Assembly (NCBI RefSeq): GCF_963677875.1
Contig: NZ_OY782564.1
Span: forward strand, 310,001-374,000
Origin: Thiomicrorhabdus sp.
GTDB taxonomy: Bacteria > Pseudomonadota > Gammaproteobacteria > Thiomicrospirales > Thiomicrospiraceae
Direction of reading: 5' to 3'
DNA length: 64,000 nucleotides
Part shown: positions 30,900-38,053 of the stretch, one piece after another
Position numbering within the stretch: position 1 is the stretch's first letter
Layout: each line of letters opens with the position of its first letter
Program-made: the position numbers and the translations under genes
Notes under the pieces: model-generated
The model's database searches: none
Seen by the model: only the letters and a program-made list of their open reading frames with translations
What the model was told of the DNA's origin: nothing

Positions 30900-32135
30900 T
30901 CAAATTTTGATAAACTCAACTCGACGGTTATTCGCTTTACCTTCCGCAGTCGAATTATTATCTATCGGTTTTGATTCCCCCTGACCTTTTGCTTGCAGAC
31001 GATCGGCACTGATTCCCATCGAAATCAAACGTTGCATCACCGCTTCGGAACGAGCTTGTGAAAGTTTCATATTATTTTTTTCACTGCCATCACTGTCGGT
31101 ATGCCCTTCAACCCGGAATTTCAACTCAGGATGTTTTTTCATTAGAGAGTAGATTTTATTGATCGGACCACTACTTTCCGGTTTTAACGTCGCCTTATTC
31201 ACATCAAAACGAATACCATTCACAACGATTTTTCCATCTTGCAGAACCCGGTTGTAATATTTCACACCACCTTTTGCTATGCGGATGTTTTTGATAAATC
31301 TTTGTGCATTAGAAGTGTTCTCGCCTCCGATAGATATCCCACTTGGATTCGCTTCATAATGAGGGATATTGATTAAACGCGTATCATCCATATAAGCTTT
31401 CATTTTGCCTTTGGTGAAAGCAATCGATATATGCCTCCAGCCACCAATCTGATCCCAATTCCCTTTTTTCTTACCTGGATAAGTTTTATCTGAGTCCCCT
31501 AATTTTAAATTGTTTACATATACTGTCAGAGTTTTGTTATTTCCATATCTTTGGTTCTTTTTATCATAGAAATACACATAATAACGTCCAGAATATTTGG
31601 GAGAAAAGAAAGCATCAAATTCTAAAGTGAACACATCCGGCAAATAATCTTGTTTGCTATTTTTCAGATAAGGAACGATTGTTCCCCCTTGCAAAAACAT
31701 GATGACATTCGCGCCATCTACTTCACCAATCTCTACCGATCCCTCTTTTAGATCCCAACGAGATGGAAATTCACCATTCTCTTCGTCGATACTCGGCCCA
31801 TCTTCAAAAATCACCGTATCACCTGGTACGAAATCGAATTTCGACCAAGTCACTTTGGGGCTTGAAACCGACTCATTACCGCCAGCCGTGCTGGCCGAAC
31901 CATCGGAATTTTTTGTCGCTGACTGGTTATTTCCGGAAATTGAATCTTCAGCACTATCTAAAGTCTCATCAATCGCCTGATCCGTTTTCCGATCAACGCG
32001 ATTTTCCACCTCTTTTTGCACCTTATCCAAAACATCATCAAAAAAACCGGCTGAAGCGGTTTGAGGCAGAGCGAGAACAAAGACTGCCGCCAACGAAAGT
32101 TTCTGTATTTTTTTCAATTGATTTAAATGCACCAT
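30900..32135 (-). CDS. OmpA-family protein with central lectin-like domain
   Basis: The 411-aa protein has a Sec signal peptide (LSLAAVFVLALPQTASA) and a charged helical/Ser-rich stretch to about residue 90. A ~190-residue beta-rich domain follows, resembling LamG/concanavalin-like folds (FTLEFDAFFSPKYSG, WRHISIAFTKGKMKAYMDD). The C-terminal OmpA domain (residues ~300-411) contains GHTDSDG and LSQARSEAV, which bind peptidoglycan. A good GGGGAG site precedes the ATG. A wall-linked outer-membrane or periplasmic binding role is inferred. Confidence 0.85.
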   Translation of the reverse strand: MVHLNQLKKIQKLSLAAVFVLALPQTASAGFFDDVLDKVQKEVENRVDRKTDQAIDETLDSAEDSISGNNQSATKNSDGSASTAGGNESVSSPKVTWSKFDFVPGDTVIFEDGPSIDEENGEFPSRWDLKEGSVEIGEVDGANVIMFLQGGTIVPYLKNSKQDYLPDVFTLEFDAFFSPKYSGRYYVYFYDKKNQRYGNNKTLTVYVNNLKLGDSDKTYPGKKKGNWDQIGGWRHISIAFTKGKMKAYMDDTRLINIPHYEANPSGISIGGENTSNAQRFIKNIRIAKGGVKYYNRVLQDGKIVVNGIRFDVNKATLKPESSGPINKIYSLMKKHPELKFRVEGHTDSDGSEKNNMKLSQARSEAVMQRLISMGISADRLQAKGQGESKPIDNNSTAEGKANNRRVEFIKI

Positions 32136-32486
32136 AAATTCTCCCCTTTAACTTTAACGGCAGGCTTGCTCAAGCGCATTCAGCGCCGACCCAGCACAAA
32201 CCGAAATCATCATTACCTGCCAAACAATCCAATTTACTTAGAAAAATGAACCGTTACGTAAAACGTTTTACGCAATATAAAACCAAGAAGGTGAGGACAA
32301 AAGGCCAGATGGCGGTTAAATCACCAAAAATTAAGTCAGATCAAAAAATCGTTTCGTTCTCAACGAATGAATAAATAAAAATAATGCGCAGGCAGAACAA
32401 AAACTTATCAGGTCGCGGCATCAGGAATGACAGATTTCACCAGCATCCCACCAGTGTTCTCCTGTCCCCACTTCGCTCTGACTTGA
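32136..32486. other. Intergenic region with 16-bp palindrome (351 bp)
   Basis: The notable element is a perfect palindrome CGTAAAACGTTTTACG at 32257-32272, about 120 bp upstream of the OmpA-family gene. It is a plausible operator. Otherwise AT-rich with no supported gene. Confidence 0.5.
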
Positions 32487-34349
32487 TCACATCAGTAATG
32501 CATTTAAATCTTGTTTTCGGTTCCGGCGTAATAATCGATAACAACGAGATAAAGCTTTTCTTGCCCTCGCGTGATTTACATTTTTTTGAGCAAACAACTT
32601 CAACGTTTGCCTAATCATAGCCGCTTCCCGTTTGCTGATCTCCTCAAGTCGGTTTAAACGATGCAATTCAAAAATGCACTGGGCCTTTTGCACAGCATCC
32701 ACTCCCTGGCGAAAACCTTTTAAAGGAGAGACGGATGAACGCCCTGCCAACCTGATAAGCAGAATCACCCGATGGTTAAGTTTGACTTTCCAACGCGCTT
32801 TTTTCTCCATCGCCCGCGAATCTAACGCCAGACTGCGTAGCTCCTCCTGCATCGATGCATTAAGGTTCTCCGCCCTGCGAAGCGGGTCGGTTCTAAAAAC
32901 AAAACGGAAAGCGAGCAAGGCAAGAACCGGAGCGGCAACCACCGCAAGCGCAATTTGTAACGAAGCTTCAAAGCTGGCCGAAACGTGCAAAGTCGGCTGC
33001 AACAACAGCAAGAAAATCATATTGAAATCCATCGCAGCAAAACGGGTACGCGGATGAGCCATCGGAAAAGCGCCTAAAAGAATGAAAGGAACCATCAATA
33101 AAATTTTCGCCGCTTCCGAATCGACAAAAGGCCAAAAAGCCCACTCGCAGAGCAGAGCGCTCAAAGCGCCGAACATCTGCCCCGCCGTGACATAGCGCAT
33201 AAATACACTTGGATTATCGAAAGTCGAAAACAGCGAAATCATTACCGAGGCACCCAACATCAAATAGGAGCCGGCCTCCCAACCGGTCAACCACCAGAAG
33301 CAACCCAACAAAAGTGTCAAACCGGAGGCTCGGGTGGCCGCCTCCCCCGCACCGCGCCAATCCCGATGAAGAGCAAGCATTCTCCCGCTTGGTAAATGAT
33401 TTTTCTCCTGGCCTTCTCCCTGCGATGCTGAGACCAGCATTAATGCATCCAAAAAATGCTTAATCTCGACGGGGAATTTTGTCTGGCGCTTGAGCGCGCT
33501 GGCAGTGGCTGCAACCTCTTCGCTAAACAAAGAGTCTTGCAATAAATCATTCAGTTCTCGCAGTTTTTCTGCATCATAAGCATTATGAGACCGCGTTTTC
33601 GCCTGCAAAAACAGCAGTAATTCAACCTGTGCATGCAACAAACGTTGCATCGCTCTGCGTTGTTTTCGAGCAGCGTCACCGGACAAAGCGGAGACAGAAA
33701 TAGCCTCTTCAGCCTGCACGATTTCTAATAACAGTTTCTCGGTCTGCTGATCACTCAGTCGAGCATCTTCGGAAGCTTCACCGGCCAGCGAGAGCAATAA
33801 CCGACTGATATGCCGCAGGCGGTTCATAACATCACTTTCGGCCTCCTTCCGAGAGAATGCCAGGCCGATAACCAAAGCTGCGGCAACGCCGACAATAACC
33901 GTTAAAAATCGATCCAGCCCCAACTCCAACAACGGACTGCCTGCGGCATTACTGAGCAAAACCACCATTGAAGCGGTATAGCCGGATAATAAAGCCCCGT
34001 AAGAAGCAACGCCCCGGATCAAATTACCTACGGCAACACAAGCACCGATCCACAATGACAAACCGATACTGATCCAGAGAATATCGCCGTTTGAAAGATA
34101 CAACAGGAAAACACCGAAAACCGTACCGATCAATGTCCCAAGCGTTCGGTAAAAGCTTTTGGTAAGCAGCATTCCTCTGGTCGGTTGGGACGCTGCCCAA
34201 ACAGTCATTGCCGCCCATTGCGGATGCTCAAGTCCCATCAACCAGGCCAGATATAATGCCAAAACAGCCGCTATTGCCGTCCTGAAGGAAAAGCGTAACT
34301 GAGAGACATCAAATCCCCATACGGACAAAGTCGATGGCATCCTTTTCAA
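32487..34349 (-). CDS. FUSC-family efflux protein
   Basis: This 620-aa inner-membrane protein belongs to the FUSC/aromatic-acid-exporter group (AaeB/YccS-like). It has two hydrophobic bundles of about six helices separated by a ~170-residue cytoplasmic helical region. The N-terminal bundle has the family-type GLEHPQWAAMTVWA segment. I favour the TTG start (34349), which overlaps the marR stop as TTGA and has GAGG seven bases upstream in marR. The ATG at 34340 is the alternative. Export of aromatic acids or similar compounds is inferred. No HlyD-like adaptor is next to it. Confidence 0.82.
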   Translation of the reverse strand: MKRMPSTLSVWGFDVSQLRFSFRTAIAAVLALYLAWLMGLEHPQWAAMTVWAASQPTRGMLLTKSFYRTLGTLIGTVFGVFLLYLSNGDILWISIGLSLWIGACVAVGNLIRGVASYGALLSGYTASMVVLLSNAAGSPLLELGLDRFLTVIVGVAAALVIGLAFSRKEAESDVMNRLRHISRLLLSLAGEASEDARLSDQQTEKLLLEIVQAEEAISVSALSGDAARKQRRAMQRLLHAQVELLLFLQAKTRSHNAYDAEKLRELNDLLQDSLFSEEVAATASALKRQTKFPVEIKHFLDALMLVSASQGEGQEKNHLPSGRMLALHRDWRGAGEAATRASGLTLLLGCFWWLTGWEAGSYLMLGASVMISLFSTFDNPSVFMRYVTAGQMFGALSALLCEWAFWPFVDSEAAKILLMVPFILLGAFPMAHPRTRFAAMDFNMIFLLLLQPTLHVSASFEASLQIALAVVAAPVLALLAFRFVFRTDPLRRAENLNASMQEELRSLALDSRAMEKKARWKVKLNHRVILLIRLAGRSSVSPLKGFRQGVDAVQKAQCIFELHRLNRLEEISKREAAMIRQTLKLFAQKNVNHARARKALSRCYRLLRRNRKQDLNALLM

Positions 34350-34816
34350 GACCGTGCCTCTTTTCCATGCCTGCCAGCTGCTAGCGATTTCAGACTCAGG
34401 CGCACTTTTTCCATCGCCTCGGTAATTTGGGCCAGCTCTTGATCACTAACCTGAGCCAGCATTTCAAATTCGATTTTCTGCAGCAGTTTTGCTAATCGCT
34501 CCGCTTCCTCTATGCCGGAATCAGTCAGCCGAAGCAGGCGACTTCGCCGGTCTTGCATATTGGGTTTGCGAACTAAATGTCCGCGCTGCTCCAGAGCATC
34601 TACCAGACGAACCAAAGTAGATGCATCCATCCCCACCCTTGCAGCCAGTTCTTTTTGACTGCAATCATCTCCACCACGCAGAAGATGAACCAGAACCACC
34701 CAGCTCACATCACTGATGCCATGCAAAACCAATTGCTGCTCCAACATCCGACGCCATAACCGCGACAAAGTTGAAAACTGAAACCCAAAATTTTCTCGCT
34801 CTGTAGAATCAAACAT
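34346..34816 (-). CDS. MarR family transcriptional regulator
   Basis: The 156-aa protein has a winged helix with CSQKELAARVGMDASTLVRLVDALEQRGHL as recognition region and the DRRSRLLRLTDSG wing. Dimerisation helices lie at both ends. It overlaps the FUSC efflux gene by 4 bp. A palindrome covering the promoter 15 bp upstream suggests autoregulation and control of the efflux gene in response to a phenolic or similar ligand. Confidence 0.9.
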   Translation of the reverse strand: MFDSTERENFGFQFSTLSRLWRRMLEQQLVLHGISDVSWVVLVHLLRGGDDCSQKELAARVGMDASTLVRLVDALEQRGHLVRKPNMQDRRSRLLRLTDSGIEEAERLAKLLQKIEFEMLAQVSDQELAQITEAMEKVRLSLKSLAAGRHGKEARS

Positions 34817-34830
34817 ACATCGAATCCAAT

Positions 34831-34848
34831 TAATTTGAATTCAAATTA
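34831..34848. promoter_or_regulatory. Putative MarR operator
   Basis: An 18-bp perfect palindrome, TAATTTGAATTCAAATTA, ends 15 bp before the marR start and overlaps the -10 hexamer. Length and position fit MarR-type operators. Confidence 0.75.
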
Positions 34849-34873
34849 TATAAAGCAACAAAAACCACGACAA
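34845..34873 (-). promoter_or_regulatory. Promoter of marR-FUSC operon
   Basis: Minus strand TTGTCG, a 17-bp spacer and TATAAT. The -10 overlaps the palindromic operator. Confidence 0.65.
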
Positions 34874-35061
34874 GATTAAAGGATTAATAAATTCTGGAAC
34901 TGCTGGAAATCTCGAAAGAATACGTTCTAAATGATGAGGAGGAGATTTTGAAAAACGATTCAGCAGAAACTGGAATTGATCGATCAGCTGGAACCGAATG
35001 GCCTGAAAAGAAAGAGAAGAGCCAAACAAATAGGGTTTTGGTTTTGCTCTATCCTCAATTG

Positions 35062-35406
35062 TTATTTGAATTCAACATTCCTAACCACTTCTTGACCGGC
35101 GATGCAATTCGCACTCGGATTTCCACTCAGTTTAACCTCTTTGCCGGTCATATAACTGGTTAACAATAAGGAATACTGCGCTTTAGCAGCTTCGTTATTA
35201 AGGTTGATAACCCAGTCGCCCGTTGTTGAGCAAAAAGCGTTTTGAATTGTACCTGACAAAGAAACACGAACCCGTTGCGAAATCGCCGACGAATCCTGGG
35301 AATTGTGGACAAGCAGTTGTGTTATTTTCCCTTCCTCAGTGGCATTTTGGCAAAGTGCGACGTTTGGCATGATTAATGCAACTGCAATAAAAATTTTTTT
35401 TACCAT
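35062..35406 (-). CDS. Small secreted protein, possibly AB5 B-subunit-like
   Basis: This 114-aa protein has a Sec signal peptide (IFIAVALIMPNVALC) and an AAGGA site before its ATG. The mature part has two conserved-looking cysteines: one in QNAFCSTTGDW and one in SANCIAGQ. A middle helix reads YSLLLTSYMTGKEVKL. The pattern strand-strand-Cys, helix with sGKxV, Cys, strand resembles small OB-fold secreted proteins related to B subunits of SubAB-type toxins, and resembles the protein at 45951-46259. Both calls are pattern-based inference. It lies at the downstream edge of the RHS locus. Confidence 0.6.
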   Translation of the reverse strand: MVKKIFIAVALIMPNVALCQNATEEGKITQLLVHNSQDSSAISQRVRVSLSGTIQNAFCSTTGDWVINLNNEAAKAQYSLLLTSYMTGKEVKLSGNPSANCIAGQEVVRNVEFK

Positions 35407-35711
35407 CTGTATTCCTTCATTAATATCTCCTTAATTTAATAACGAACTACGTCGAAACCAAGTATTATCTCGTAGCATAAATTTCTATTTATTACTCAAA
35501 TAATTAGGATCATATATGACCTAATTATTACGCAGCATCTACAGTCAAGTTAAAGCAATAAAGCAAGTAAATACAAAAAAAACTTTATAAAAAAGAATAT
35601 AACTACAGTCTCTTCTGAGCACTCTTCAAAGGCTGTTAGTGTCATTCCAAATAATTAGGGTCAAAATAATTAGGGTCAGAGTAAAATTAAATAATTAGGG
35701 TCAGAGTAAAA
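35407..35711. other. AT-rich intergenic region (305 bp)
   Basis: It shows no gene. Its left part is AT-rich. The right part (35650-35711) carries successive copies of the AATAATTAGGGTCA motif that forms the RAYT element end. Confidence 0.6.
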
Positions 35712-35716
35712 TTAAA
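35690..35716. repeat. Left terminal inverted repeat of RAYT element
   Basis: 27 bp, starting AATAATTAGGGTCAGAG. It is the exact reverse complement of 36469-36495 and contains the transposase stop codon. A 26-bp direct copy precedes it at 35665-35690. Confidence 0.85.
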
Positions 35717-36425
35717 TTTTCCTATTATCCAATTTCCTCCAACCAACTGGCCGACCTCGTTTATTTTCCTTTAATCGACGCCCTGTTAGCACTTCAATTT
35801 CATCTTTGAATCGATCACTCCCAACAGCCATTCCTCTGTTAATAGCCTGTCTAATCTCTTCGAGTACAGTTTCTCTTAAAGCATCTTCAAAGAGCTTTCG
35901 GTAATTTTGTTTTCTTTCAGCGGCTGACTTACCCAACTGTAAATAAAGTGAGTGTGGAGTCAAAAGTTCAGACACTCTTTCTAAGGCATTTATCTGATAG
36001 CTGGACCAAATATATTCTGCCGGATCCTCGACCATTTTGGCTCTAACTGGATTTAGTTCAATATAACGATAAAGTTCAAATAGGTAGTTGTCCGCTTCGA
36101 CAAGACATGATTTAAATCGCCCTTCCCATAAAGTCCCTGTTCGATTGTATTTTTGATTAAAGTAGCGGACATATTGACGTCCCAGAGATTGCATCATTTT
36201 GCCAATCCCCTCCTCATCCACCATTCCAGCGCACAATAAATGCACATGATTTGTCATTAAACACTAGGCATAAACCTGTACATCATGCTTTTCCGAATAC
36301 TCTTTCAACCAAGCTAAGTACGCTTTAAAATCCGCTTCTTCTGCAAAAATAACCTGTCGATTATTCCCCCTTTGAATGACATGAATGGGAACACCTGAAG
36401 GAGTTATCCGAGTCAATCGCGCCAT
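35712..36425 (-). pseudogene. REP-associated tyrosine transposase (RAYT), interrupted by amber codon
   Basis: The frame from the ATG at 36425 (MARLTRITPSGVPIHV) runs through to 35712, 237 codons, but codon 54 is TAG (VYA-stop-CLMTNHVHLL). A tyrosine is usual at that site in the family. The rest is intact: HUH motif HVH at codons 60-62, the candidate catalytic tyrosine in GRQYVRYFN, and GTLWEGRF. A 181-aa product could initiate at the ATG at 36257 but would lack the N-terminal strand, so the gene is probably inactive. A sequencing error or amber suppression are alternatives. Confidence 0.85.
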
Positions 36426-36468
36426 AATGACACATCCCGGTTTAGTGAGGTTAAAGCTTTATAACAAA

Positions 36469-36495
36469 TTTAATTTTACTCTGACCCTAATTATT
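36469..36495. repeat. Right terminal inverted repeat of RAYT element
   Basis: A 27-bp exact reverse complement of the left repeat, 44 bp upstream of the transposase start. Two degenerate copies (36495-36510, 36518-36533) follow it. Confidence 0.85.
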
Positions 36496-36571
36496 CTGAC
36501 CCCAATTATTAATTATCTTAACCCCCAATTATTTCACTAGGGCTTATGATGCTTGTCTCGATAATTTGTTA

Positions 36572-37018
36572 TTAATATTCAGGGCGATCATACAAATAAT
36601 ATTCAAAAAAGAGATACCCATTATCGATAACAATATCCCAACTTTCATTACCTTCCGAAAAGCCCTTGAAACAAGCTGAAGCTTGACCTACATCCACTGT
36701 AGTATTTTTAAAAACATCATCAACCACAGACATAAATCGTTCATTTTCATAAATCGATTTGCTAAACCCAGCAGATTCACAAGCCAAGATAAAATCTTCT
36801 GAAAACTTATTTGACGTTTTAAAAACGTAAGTCAAATGAGCATCTTGCCAGTTAGAGTTTTCTTTAGAAAAGATTACATCAGAGAACATTGGCGGAGAAA
36901 CCCCCGTTATCCGAGCAACCACATTACTGGGTAAACTATACCACCAGGAATAACAAAACAGTCCAACTGCTAAAAACACCAACCCAGCTAGAAAATATAG
37001 AAATACTTTTTTCATCAT
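36572..37018 (-). CDS. Candidate immunity protein for the orphan RHS toxin fragment
   Basis: The protein is about 148 aa from the ATG at 37018, which overlaps the stop of the orphan RHS fragment (TGATG). A TTG start one codon earlier is possible. One N-terminal TM helix (FLYFLAGLVFLAVGLFCYSWW) is followed by a ~115-aa domain with two cysteines and an acidic, aromatic C terminus, so the bulk probably faces the periplasm. I do not recognise the family. The toxin-tail overlap is the classic arrangement of a polymorphic-toxin immunity gene, and the function is inferred from it. Confidence 0.6.
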   Translation of the reverse strand: MMKKVFLYFLAGLVFLAVGLFCYSWWYSLPSNVVARITGVSPPMFSDVIFSKENSNWQDAHLTYVFKTSNKFSEDFILACESAGFSKSIYENERFMSVVDDVFKNTTVDVGQASACFKGFSEGNESWDIVIDNGYLFFEYYLYDRPEY

Positions 37019-37182
37019 CAAAAACCCTGCATTGGAGAGCCTTGAACTCCGTAGTAAATTCGATAATCCTGGCCACTATATGCATTACCTAAAACTCCCA
37101 CACTACGAGTAACAGCCTCAGCCATTAAATTTGCTCGCTCACCAGCATTGAAATTGTAATTATCATAGAAACCAATTGGGTT
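37018..37182 (-). pseudogene. Orphan C-terminal fragment of an RHS-type toxin
   Basis: A 54-codon frame without a start begins NPIGFYDNYNFNAGERAN, continues EAVTRSVGVLGNAY and SGQDYRIYYGVQG, and ends in TGA. The YDNYNF...ER...TRSVG...YRIYYG pattern resembles the tail segments that follow RHS cores. It is cut off upstream by a TAA at the junction with RAYT-derived sequence. It is followed in overlap by a candidate immunity gene, and lies downstream of an intact RHS gene. This fits a displaced toxin cassette that has lost its delivery domain. Confidence 0.6.
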
Positions 37183-37338
37183 TTAGCAAAAATAACCTGT
37201 CGATTATTACCCCTTTGAATGACATGAATGGGAACACCTGAAGGAGTTATCCGAGTCAATCGCGCCATAACGACACCTCCCGGTTTAGTGAGGTCAAAGC
37301 TTTATAACAAATTTAATTTTACTCTGACCCCAATTATT
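37151..37338. repeat. 188-bp tandem repeat, copy 1
   Basis: It consists of 35 bp from the beginning of the orphan RHS fragment joined to 153 bp of the RAYT right end (terminal repeat plus transposase codons 1-28). The RAYT part matches 36343-36495. Confidence 0.85.
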
Positions 37339-37339
37339 C

Positions 37340-37527
37340 AAATTGTAATTATCATAGAAACCAATTGGGTTTTAGCAAAAATAACCTGTCGATTATTACC
37401 CCTTTGAATGACATGAATGGGAACACCTGAAGGAGTTATCCGAGTCAATCGCGCCATAACGACACCTCCCGGTTTAGTGAGGTTAACGCTTTATAACAAA
37501 TTTAATTTTACTCTGACCCCAATTATT
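37340..37527. repeat. 188-bp tandem repeat, copy 2
   Basis: Nearly identical to copy 1, with about two differences, both near the TTTAGTGAGGT segment. It is directly adjacent and in the same orientation. A further terminal-motif fragment (TTTGACCCCAATTATT) follows. Confidence 0.85.
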
Positions 37528-37759
37528 TGACCCCAATTATTTATTTATGGCTAGTCAGGCATTCAATCAATACTCCGAATGCCTGACATTTAAGAGCCGA
37601 ATATACGACCGCTTAACTCGCATTTAACCCAGCCAAAACAGCAGAGCGAAAAGGTAATCATCGAACAAAACAAAGTGCTGAAAATGCACTTACAGTATTT
37701 TATTGCTTGAAATCAGGGGCGTGTCCATATATGACACCTTTATTTAATTTTTTTATTCC
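37528..37759. other. Non-coding region with two inverted repeats
   Basis: GTCAGGCATTC (37554-37564) and GAATGCCTGAC (37577-37587) form an 11-bp perfect stem with a 12-nt loop. A smaller GTGTC/GACAC pair with a 7-nt loop lies at 37721-37737. The first could terminate the immunity gene, or both may be remnants of mobile-element ends. No gene is seen. Confidence 0.55.
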
Positions 37760-38053
37760 TCATTTTAAGAATGAACGAATCAAAAAAAACACAAAAATAG
37801 TAATCAAAATTGCAAATCCATAAAAAAAACTTTTCCAGCTTTTTGAGTAATAGATCCTTCCTTCATCATTAAAGGAATCTTTTGACAAAGCTAAAAATGG
37901 AATCAAATTAACCAAAAGTCCTTTTTTAGCTTTTATATTTTGTAATGCTTTAAAATTGTAGAATAAAAATTGTAAAAAAAAGTAACAAGCTAGAACAAAG
38001 AAGAAAACAATAACACCAATTAAAATATCAACAAACATACTACTCAAACTCAT
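37760..38053 (-). CDS. Two-TM candidate immunity protein for the RHS toxin
   Basis: This 97-aa membrane protein has one TM helix near residues 8-33 and another near 72-94, joined by a ~40-residue loop (NIKAKKGLLVN...SKDSFNDEGRIYYS). It overlaps the end of the RHS gene by 14 bp, the position of immunity genes in RHS and CDI loci. An inner-membrane immunity protein would suit a toxin that attacks the membrane. The family is not recognised. A second ATG at 38038 is an alternative start. Confidence 0.65.
   Translation of the reverse strand: MSLSSMFVDILIGVIVFFFVLACYFFLQFLFYNFKALQNIKAKKGLLVNLIPFLALSKDSFNDEGRIYYSKSWKSFFYGFAILITIFVFFLIRSFLK

Larger units (their letters stand above)
35690..36495 (-). 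mobile_element. RAYT element with 27-bp terminal inverted repeats
   Basis: An 806-bp unit is bounded by perfect 27-bp inverted repeats (35690-35716 and 36469-36495) and contains one Y1/REP-associated tyrosine transposase gene. Extra partial copies of the terminal motif lie outside both ends (35650-35689, 36495-36533). True RAYTs mobilise REP hairpins. Here the repeats are AT-rich, with a GGGTCAGAG core. Confidence 0.75.
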
